A stretch of 64,000 nt of DNA from Microcebus murinus (taxonomy: Eukaryota > Chordata > Mammalia > Primates > Cheirogaleidae): positions 18,378,501 to 18,442,500 of the forward strand of contig NC_134112.1 of NCBI RefSeq assembly GCF_040939455.1. Reading direction: 5' to 3'. The notes under the pieces are model-generated. The model worked only from the letters and a program-made list of their open reading frames with translations, was not told where the DNA came from and searched no databases. The position numbers and the translations under genes were made by a program. This document shows, piece after piece, positions 56,253 through 64,000 of this stretch (within the stretch, counting starts at the first letter, position 1; the number at the start of each line of letters is the position of its first letter).

Positions 56253-58991
56253 CAGGGAGAGAGAGGACAAAAACTACCAGTATCAGGAATGAAAAAGTGG
56301 ATCTCACTACAGAACCCCAAAATAACTGATTCTATTTTCATAATGAAAACTGAGATGAAATGGACCAATTCCTTGAAAGGTACAAACTAACAAAACTCAG
56401 TGAAGAAACATTAGTTACCTGATTTATCTCATATCTATCAAAGAAATTGAATTTGTAGTTAAAATATTTCAAAAAAGAAAACTCCACATCCAGATGGTTT
56501 CACTGGGCAATTCTCCCAAACATTTAAGGAAGAAATAACAAATCTACATAATCTTTTCTAAAAAAACAGAAAAGAATGAAATGCTTTATAACTCATTTTA
56601 TTAGACTAGAATTATACTGACACCAAAACCAGACCAACAGCCCTCATGAACACTAATAAAAAAATTCTAAAGAAAAGTTTAGCAAATCTAATCCAACAAT
56701 ATTTTAAAAAGATAATACACCATTACTGGGTTGGGTTTATCTTGTAAATGCAAGACTGGTTCAGCATTTGAAAATCAATCAAGGTAATTAATCATATTAA
56801 TAGGTTAAGGAAGAAAAGCCATGATTGTCTCAATAGATACAGAAAACACATTTAAAAATTTTAATATCTATTCATAATAAAAATTCTCAGCAAAGTAATG
56901 ATACAAGGAAACTTTCTTAACTGAAAAAGGGCATCTAGAAAAAATGTGTTGTTAATGTCTTACTTAATGAATTCTTTCCCCCTAACATAAAAAATAAGGC
57001 AAGGATGTTTTTTCTTACCTCTGTTTCTTACAACATGGTACTGGAAGTCTGAGCCAGTGCAATAAGGCAAGAAAAAGAAATAAAAGGCATGCTGATTAGA
57101 AAGAAAAAAAATAAACCTTTCTTTGTTTAGACAAAATGATTGTGTAGAAAATCCCAAGAAATCTACAAAAAGGCTTCTAAAACTGATTAATGGCTAAAAA
57201 TGTCAATATATGAAAAGTAGTTTTTATTTGTATACACTACCAATAAATAATTTAGATTCAAATTTTATAAGTATGCCATTTATAATAGCACCATAAAATA
57301 AAATATTAAGATTAAATGTAATATTAGCAGGATCTATATGCTTAAAACTATAAACCCTGATTTAAAAAAAAATTCCAAAGAAGGCCTAAATAAATGGAGA
57401 GATATACTGTGTTCATGGAATAGTGGCATGGTGTCAGTTCTCCTCGAATTTATCTATAGGTTCAATGCAATTATAATCAAAATTCCAGAAGATATTTTTG
57501 TACATATTGACAAGCTAATTCTAAAGTATATAGGAAAAAGCAAAAGAACTAGAATAGCAAACAAGTTTAAAAAAGAGCAAAGTTGGAAAACTCACACCAC
57601 ATAATTACAAGTTAGAGTAATCAAGATAGTATAATATTAGCAAAAGGATAAACACATAAGTCAATCAAACAAAACAATCTAGAAATACACCTACACAAAT
57701 ATGGTCAATTGAATTTTGAAAAACGTGCAAAGACAATTCAGTGGAGAAAGAATAGTTTTTTCAACAAAATTGACTCAAATGAATCATAGGGCTAAGTATA
57801 AAGTGTAAAACTATACACTTTTAGAAGAAAATATAGGAGAAAATTATTGCAGCACTGAATTAGGCAAAAGATCCTTATATATGACACCAAAACATAATAT
57901 ATATAAAAATTGATAAATTGGACTCCATCAAAAATTAAGAATTTACTGTGCAAATGACATTGTCAAATGAATGCAAAGAAAAACCACAGACAAGGAAAAA
58001 TACATCTGCAAATCACATATATGACAAAACACTTGAATCCAGAATATATAAAGAACTTTAAAATGCAACAATAAAAAAGGAAATTTTAAATAGGGTCAAA
58101 GATTTAGACAGACACTTCAACCAAAATATACACGTATGGCAAATAAGTACGTGAAAAGACAGGCACCATCACTGGTCACTAGGAAAATGCAAATTAAAAC
58201 CATAATGAGATACCACTACATACTTATTATGAAGACTAATGTTTAAATAAAATATGACCAAAGCAAAGTGCTAGTGGAAATTCAGGGCCACTGGAGCATT
58301 TTGAATAAGTTTGGCAGTTTCTTGTAAGCTTAAATATACACTTACTATATGATCCAGCAATCTCACTTTAAGGTATTTATCCAAAAAAAGAAAAAAAAAA
58401 AAGAAAACTTATGTTCCCATAAAACCATTATGCAAATGTAATATAGCAGCTTTATCCATAATCATCCAAAATTGGAAACAACTTATATGTCCTTTAGTGA
58501 ATGGATAAACAATGAATAAGCAAATTCAGCCAGAAAAAAGGAACAAAATGTTGATACATGCAACATAGAAGAATCTCAAATTCATTATGCTAAATTTAAC
58601 AAGCTAGGCTCAAAAAACTACATATGGTAATCCTTTTACGTGCCACCCTGGAAAAGGCAAAAGTGTGGGAATGAAGAACAGATCAGTGGTTGCCAGGAGC
58701 TTGGAGTAGGAGAAGTTGCCCCAAATGGGGCAGTTAGAGGGAAAACTTTGGGTTAACTTGATTGTGGTGGCGATAACACAATTGTATGCATTTGGAAAAA
58801 TCATACAATTGTATATCAAAATCAGTGATTATCTTATGTAAATTAAAAATTTAAAAATTAAAAGAAAAGAAACATACACATCAAAAAATAGTTTTTGGTT
58901 TTTTTTAGTATTTCTTATTTGTAATGTATTTTAAGTATGCTGCCTCATTCCATCCCCATAACAAACCCATGAAATAGGTACTTTTGAAAAA

Positions 58992-59356
58992 TGCCAATAG
59001 ATTTAGGGAGTACACATGGTTTTTTGTAACATGGATAAACAAATCTATTGAAATCCCTGTGAAGTCAAGGCTTTTAGTGTACCCATCACCTGTACAGTGT
59101 ACCTTGCACCTGACAGGTAGTTTTTGATCCCTCATTCCCTTCTCACTCTCCCCCTCCCTCCTATAACATTCATTATAGCACTCTGTATGATAATGTACAC
59201 CCACCGTTCAACTCCCACTTACAAGTGAGTACATGCTGTATTTGTTTTCCCATTCCTGAGATATTAATGCTTCACTTAGGATAGTGGTTTCCAGTTTGTC
59301 CAAGAGGTTGCAAAAGATATTATTTTATTCTTTTTTATGGCAGAGTAGTACTCCAT

Positions 59357-59402
<46 letters not shown>

Positions 59403-59465
59403 CACCACATTTTCTTTATCCACTCATCAGTTGATGGCCACTTATGTTGATTTCATATCTTTGCA
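58992..59465 (-). mobile_element. L1 3' end, antisense, inside MIR
   Basis: TTTAGGGAGTACACATGGTT, GTGTACCCATCACCTGTACA, CACTTACAAGTGAGTACATG, AGAGTAGTACTCCATGG, then the GT tract and CCACATTTTCTTTATCCACT. 5' truncated. Confidence 0.88.
59358..59399. repeat. (GT)21 microsatellite inside L1 3' end
   Basis: Perfect GT tract directly after CTCCATG, at the same L1 position as the tract at 6718-6751. Confidence 0.97.
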
Positions 59466-59764
59466 AATCCCCATGTTACAGATGAAGAAACACAGTTTTA
59501 GAGAAGTTGAGGAACATATTTAGTGTCTTATGGTTAATAAGTGACAGAGCAGCACTGTGAAGCAAGACTTCTCTGACTGTAGGGTCTGAGTTTGTTCTCC
59601 TGCACAATGATCAATTGAATGGATTTGCACAAACAACACACACACACACATACACACCCCACACAGTACACAACTCTCACGCATGTACACGGTTTTGGAT
59701 ATTGACTGAGTGATATAAAAATATAAAATCGTGTTATTTCTATCATTATCCTCATTATTATAAA

Positions 59765-60240
59765 TATCCTACCAGAGGTACACACTATCTCATTTGTTCA
59801 TTCATTCATTCACTCATCCGTGTCCTCATTTATTCCCTCATTTCCTCAGCGTGGTTTATCCCAGGCCCAGGCACTGTTCCGGACTCAGGGGATACTGCCG
59901 GGAACCACAGACACCACTCCTGACAGTCAATGAGCAATAAATAAATAAATATGAGGGGGCATATCTGGCAGTGATAAGAGCTCTGAAGAAAAACTAAAGT
60001 GAGCCGAGAGGACCTAATAAGAGAAGGAGCTATGTTAGAGATAGCCACCTGGGGATGGCACTCTGAGAAGGGGACATTGAAGTGGAGAACTGACCAAAGC
60101 GAGGGACGGCGCACTGGCAAGGTCTGGAAGAATAATTTCCAGGTGGCAGGAATTAGCAGGACAAGTCCCTTAGGCAGGAGTCACTTGGTGCAATTGAGGT
60201 CAGCAAGGGGCTGGGCTGAGCTGGCAGGGCTAAGAGCGGG
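59765..60240 (+). repeat. Old interspersed repeat, family unassigned
   Basis: TTCATTCATTCATTCACTCA, CCAGGCACTGTTCCGGACTC, GGCAGTGATAAGAGCTCTGA, GGGGACATTGAAGTGGAG, TTCCAGGTGGCAGGAATTAG, in the order of a common mammalian repeat that I cannot name with certainty. Confidence 0.5.
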
Positions 60241-60284
60241 GCAGTGAGGGAAGCCACAGAACGTTCTCACTTCCGGTGTATACT

Positions 60285-60425
60285 TACCACTGTTCCTTCA
60301 TTCTCCTGTGTAATGTATCTTCCTGGTTAATTGCAAATTATTTACAGGACCATGCCTCATATTTCTGCATGGACTCTCACTCTGCACCTGGCACTCAGTG
60401 GGCACAGAGCGGATTCTGAATAAGA
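60285..60425 (+). mobile_element. Possible L2 3' end
   Basis: GTGTAATGTATCTTCCTGGT, GGACCATGCCTCATATTTCT, CACCTGGCACTCAGTGGGCA fit the end of L2, loosely. Confidence 0.35.
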
Positions 60426-60449
60426 ACATGATGGCTGATGCGTGGTGTC

Positions 60450-62210
60450 CGCACATTCCCCAGTGGTTCTACCCAGGGAGGCGGCTATGTGGTCAATAAG
60501 CAGGGTGCCAGGAGAGTGGGAATTTCCAGCAGTTCTTCATACTGCCACCTTTGAGAGCAATAGGAGTTCTGCTGAGGGTGAGGTTCTGGCATAGGAGGTC
60601 ACCACGGTGAGTCTATTGCTGTGGCTTTTAGGCGAAATGGGCAGGACTGATCAGGCGCTTCCCCGAGCTAATGCTCCCTGGGAGCACGCCCACCTGGGAA
60701 GGTCCAGGGATGGCAAGGCCGGCCACTGAGGGTCCCATGCCCTTGGGGACCTAGGCCCATTGGAGAAACCAGGGGTTCACTGGGGGAGATTATCAGGACT
60801 TTAGACCTCAGGATAAGGAGACATAATGAAAGAGGGACTACAGGCGGTTACTGCAGCCCCGCAGAAAGGTGCCAGAGTACTGCATGGGCAACGCCAGACA
60901 GGCTCCTGGTCAGCTTGGAGGCAGTGTGGGAGGAGCATGCTGGTCAGACGGTGCAGCGTCCAGTCACCAGCTCCTGAGGGACTTCGTGTGACTGTCTTGA
61001 CACAGTGAGGTGTGATGGTAACAGCAAAGATTCCCTTAAGGACCAAAGAGACAGCAAGTCTCTGGGAAGGGTGGACTATTTGTTCAGCCAGACTTGGGTT
61101 TGAGGTCTGACTCCCGCCTCGGGCAGAGGAGGCTCCTGTCACCCCCTTTTATGGAAGGGGAATCCTTGTACAGCAGTGAGAGTGACGGCTAGACACCATG
61201 CCAGCATATGGTCAGTGCTCACCATATACTGGTTTCTTTGCATCCTGCTTAGAGGCCAGGCTATCCAGGGTCATTTGCCAGAACTGTCACTCTGGGCTGG
61301 AAAGAGCTGTGTCCTGGCAATGGCGGCAGAGAGCTGCCAGCAGGTGCCAGGCGGAACCTGTGGCGTCTACAATGGCCAGTTCTTTGAGGGGACAGAGACG
61401 CAGACGGGGTTGCTTCTGTGGAACAGCACCAGGGCAGGCCACGGAGGCTAAGAGGCCAGCAGGTGGAGGGCAGGTGGCACGGGCAGAAAAGGCTCCAGGA
61501 AGAGGACTAAGGCCGGGCCCACTATGGGGCTATTTGCAGGGAACTGAACAGACCACCACAGGACAACCCCTCCCAGAGAACAGGTGCCAGGGCGGCACGC
61601 TGGACCCAGTAACAGGCTTCATTGCCAAAGAGGGTGGAGATTCTGAGTTCAGCGTGAAAGCAGTTACTCGCTCCTGTCCCCAGCCTGGCTCATTTCCTAG
61701 GGAGAAAAAAAAAGACTAGATTTTTAAAAATAATAACTTTGTCAGTAAGTTCCATCACAGGAAGCTTCAAGGAGCCCTACTTGGCCCCCCTCCAACAGCC
61801 AGTAACACGAAGAGCGGCCGCGCATGGGCCACAGCACAGGTTGATCTCAGGACACCAGAGCAGATGGCTGGCACAGAGGCCACGGCCACCATCAGGGACT
61901 CGCCGTGCCCGGCTGAGCCGGGGTGAGTTCCTGCACCCTACAGAGCTGTGACAGCCGGTGTTAAGCCCTCTGATGACAGGTGGGGCACAGGCAGGACTGC
62001 AGGGAGCGAGCTTGCTCTCACACACCTGTGAGACACCATCAGGTGAGTCCCGGACATGCTAGCCTGGAGCGTCCAGGTGGAGGAGGTGTGAAGGCCCATG
62101 GGTGCCGGCGGGGCCAAGCAGTCAGTGAGACTGAAACAGTCCCGCTAAGCTGACCTCATTTGTACCCTCAGCAAGGAGAGGCCTCAGGAAGATGAGGCGA
62201 GAGCAGTCAC
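60450..62210. other. GC-richer intergenic stretch with open frames, no gene recognised
   Basis: Visibly richer in G and C than the rest, with some CpG (GCGGCCGCGC near 61814, CTCGCCGTGCCCGGC near 61900). A 173-codon plus frame at 61198-61719 overlaps a 91-codon frame; neither has a recognisable domain, and no splice-supported gene model emerged. May be old repeat plus unique DNA or a regulatory region. Confidence 0.4.
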
Positions 62211-62212
62211 AG

Positions 62213-62350
62213 TGTGTAATGACCGTTTATTGAGCATCTATCAGGGGTCAGGCGCTATGCTTAACATTCCAAATATGTCATTTACTCCTTTCTTCCTGAG
62301 ACAGGAAGAAGCTGAGGCTCAGTGTCTGTGTAACCACGGGGCAGTGTAGG
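62213..62350 (+). repeat. MIR SINE relic
   Basis: TGACCGTTTATTGAGCATCT, GGGTCAGGCGCTATGCTTAA, AGGAAGAAGCTGAGGCTCAG. Confidence 0.75.
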
Positions 62351-63290
62351 GGAGAGGTGTGGAAGGGCACAGGGACAGGACCAAAATGTTCACAGCAGAA
62401 CCAGTCCCCATCAGGGGCCTCTCTCCGTCCGGCTCTGCTCCTCTTGCATTCAGATGAGCCCCAGAGCCAGGAGGAAGACGGGCACTTCCGGAACTCTGCT
62501 TTCTCACCTGGCGTGTCCTCTGGGGGTCTGGGCGGTTAGCCAGAGGGGCCACTGCATGCTGTGAAAACAGAACAGAAGTTGGAGGAAGGTCATAATGTTA
62601 TCCAGAAAGGGCAGGAAGATGGCAAATCGGCAAAGGCCCGAGGCACTACAGGGCTGAAAATTGCTTCACGGTGTGACGGCATGCCGGGGTTTCCACTGCT
62701 TTGGTGCAAGGGGAAAGTGACTTTCATTTCACACTCAATCTGGAAGTTTCTCTCTCTACCAAAAAACAGGATGCCAGAGAGCCTGACTGGAGTCTTGTGA
62801 CCTCCTGTGGCCAGCTAGGACCTAGCAGGGAGCCGGCAGGGACCACCCTACAGTCACACATCCGTCATTGGTCATTGGATTGCCACTGTGTCCCATGGGC
62901 TGTGTTCATTGGTGATTTAAATAAACAGGTTCCACCATTTGCGGGGGGGGGGGAGGGCGTCAGGCTAAAACAAAGTCAGTCAAACTTTTAGTTTGGTGTG
63001 CTTTGTGTTGCTTCTACCCAAGCGCTTTCCAGAGAGCCTTCAACATGCTAAAATGAATGGTGAATCACCAGGAGTGGAGATGCAGCCTGTTCCGAACTTA
63101 TCTGAAAAATAGACATCTTTCTTTGGAAATGCTTATTAACATCTTGGGGAATTGGTGTTCTGTGAAAGATGATTTAGGAAAATCTGCTTTATGCCTGGCT
63201 CTGCCTGCTTCACGATTACTTACTGCCTAATTTGATGCAATGGCATCTTTTTTTAAACCAAAAGCAAAATAATAGCCCAGGTTAACCATT
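62351..63290. other. Intergenic stretch without recognised gene
   Basis: Holds a G11 run at 62943-62953. Open frames at 62357-62539, 62561-62800 and 62701-62991 have no recognised match. Confidence 0.45.
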
Positions 63291-63296
63291 TGGGCA

Positions 63297-63421
63297 CCTT
63301 CTCCTTACTCCCAACACACATACTCTTCTCCTCCCTTCTCTCTTCCTCTCTCCTCCTCTTCACTGCCTTCCTCCTTCCTCCTCTTCTCCCTTCCCTCTCC
63401 CTTTTCTCTTCTTCCTCTAAC
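63297..63421. repeat. Pyrimidine-rich (TCC/TCTC) tract, about 120 bp
   Basis: Almost only C and T from 63297 to 63421 on the + strand, apart from a short ACACACATAC patch and CACTG. Confidence 0.85.
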
Positions 63422-64000
63422 TGTACAGGAATTCCTTGAATAAAGGAAACCTAGAACACAAAAATCTAAATTTGACAATGATTAATCGATCTTTGATTTC
63501 ATGACAGGCAAAAATAAGCTGGCTCTCTTTTTGTTTCCTAGAAAAAAAGGATATTTAATAAAATCAATACTTGGCAAACATTTTTTGGCTTAATTTATGA
63601 AACATATGGATGTTATATGAAAATGAGTTACCTGTATTTCAGGAACGAAAATGGCAAAACCTTAGTGCAGCCATAGTCTGGGCGCCCTTCGCCTGGTGGT
63701 CCGTGTATTTGGCGCCCCCTGCAGCACAGTCCAGGATGCTGGGTGAGCGCCAGCCACCCAGTAGCCCTAAGCTCATTACTTACAAGCAACAATGACTTTT
63801 ATGTATTTTATGTCTTTCATCAATCTCTTTAGAGGAAGCAGATGAAAATTTAGAATTTTCACAGGTACTATTCACCTTAGGACAGAAACTAGCTAAAAGA
63901 TCAGCTGGCACCCAGAACACATATTTTTCCTGAAGATCCAACCGAATGTGAGGCCAGGCACTGGGTGTAATTCATCAGAACCAAGCAACGCTCTGCAGGC
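63422..64000. other. Window end, no recognised feature
   Basis: AT-rich then mixed sequence; the 61-codon frame at 63610-63795 has no recognised match. Confidence 0.45.

Larger units (their letters stand above)
54783..58865 (+). mobile_element. Nearly full-length old L1 with 5' UTR monomers, sense
   Basis: 5' part: three related units of about 175 bp (starts near 54783, 54955, 55131). ORF1 is not recognisable and may be deleted. ORF2 spans roughly 55800-58250 (AAAGCAATAGAGAAAGCCAA, TCAATAGATACAGAAAACAC) with frame 57338-57604 giving FNAIIIKIPEDIF and FKKEQSWKTHTT-type residues of the L1 ORF2 C-terminal half. The 3' end at about 58250-58865 has GTATTTATCCAAAAAAAG and CAGTGGTTGCCAGGAGCTTG. Many stops: dead. 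Confidence 0.75.
58905..59590 (+). repeat. MIR SINE split by an L1 3' end
   Basis: Left half ends ...CATAACAAACCCATGAAATAGGTAC (58964-58982 region); right half resumes at about 59467 with CCCCATGTTACAGATGAAGA and GTGACAGAGCAGCACTG. The two halves are adjacent in an intact MIR. Confidence 0.75.

Noticed and set aside
56144..56329. Arg-Glu and Leu-Ser repeat proteins
   Set aside because: Translations of the (CA)(GA) microsatellite.
57338..57604. 88-codon + frame as a gene
   Set aside because: It is an L1 ORF2 fragment inside a dead L1.
61198..61719. 173-codon + strand open frame
   Set aside because: No recognisable domain and it overlaps another frame of similar quality; kept only as part of the GC-rich stretch.

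Overview
The window is mammalian nuclear DNA, most probably from a Malagasy lemur (strepsirrhine primate). Three things in the sequence point there. The two young Alu copies carry a long A/T-rich middle linker and right-arm changes that I associate with lemur Alu. There are 3' ends of one L1 lineage that starts CATATTATGGGGGTACA in antisense and does not look like human L1PA. There is also a 400-bp piggyBac-type element flanked by TTAA; recent piggyBac activity among primates is known from mouse lemur. The species call is inference, because no alignment could be run.

The only protein-coding gene I can support is the 3' part of DPY19L2 on the + strand. Eight coding exons (314-385, 3063-3109, 12914-12938, 19715-19834, 21088-21262, 25455-25554, 27089-27214, 37673-37823) join in one open frame of 816 nt, giving 271 C-terminal residues and a TGA at 37821-37823. 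Every intron starts GT and ends AG. The protein is the last membrane segments plus the lumenal C-terminal domain of a DPY19-family protein. It ends in YRVLKVN, the DPY19L2 rather than the DPY19L1 ending. The 5' exons lie before position 1.

The introns (about 1.25 to 10.5 kb) are filled with mobile DNA: antisense L1 with an inserted Alu, Tigger/MER2-type DNA transposons, MIR, L2 and L3/CR1 relics, a hAT-like element, MER5A, the piggyBac-like element, three lemur-type L1 3' ends, and a stack of old L1 fragments that makes up nearly all of the last intron.

From about 38.1 kb to the end the window is intergenic. It holds an old tandem duplication at 39.05-39.58 kb, L1 with a young Alu, an old antisense Alu, L2 and MIR copies, an MLT1 LTR, and a nearly full-length old L1 (54.8-58.9 kb) that keeps three 5'UTR monomers. 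Further on are a MIR split by an L1 3' end, a GC-richer stretch at 60.5-62.6 kb and a pyrimidine tract at 63.3 kb. I found no second gene, no tRNA or rRNA gene and no CRISPR. Nearly all long open frames outside the DPY19L2 exons are accidental frames in repeats. Repeat family names rest on recognition by eye, and repeat borders are approximate unless a target-site duplication is given.
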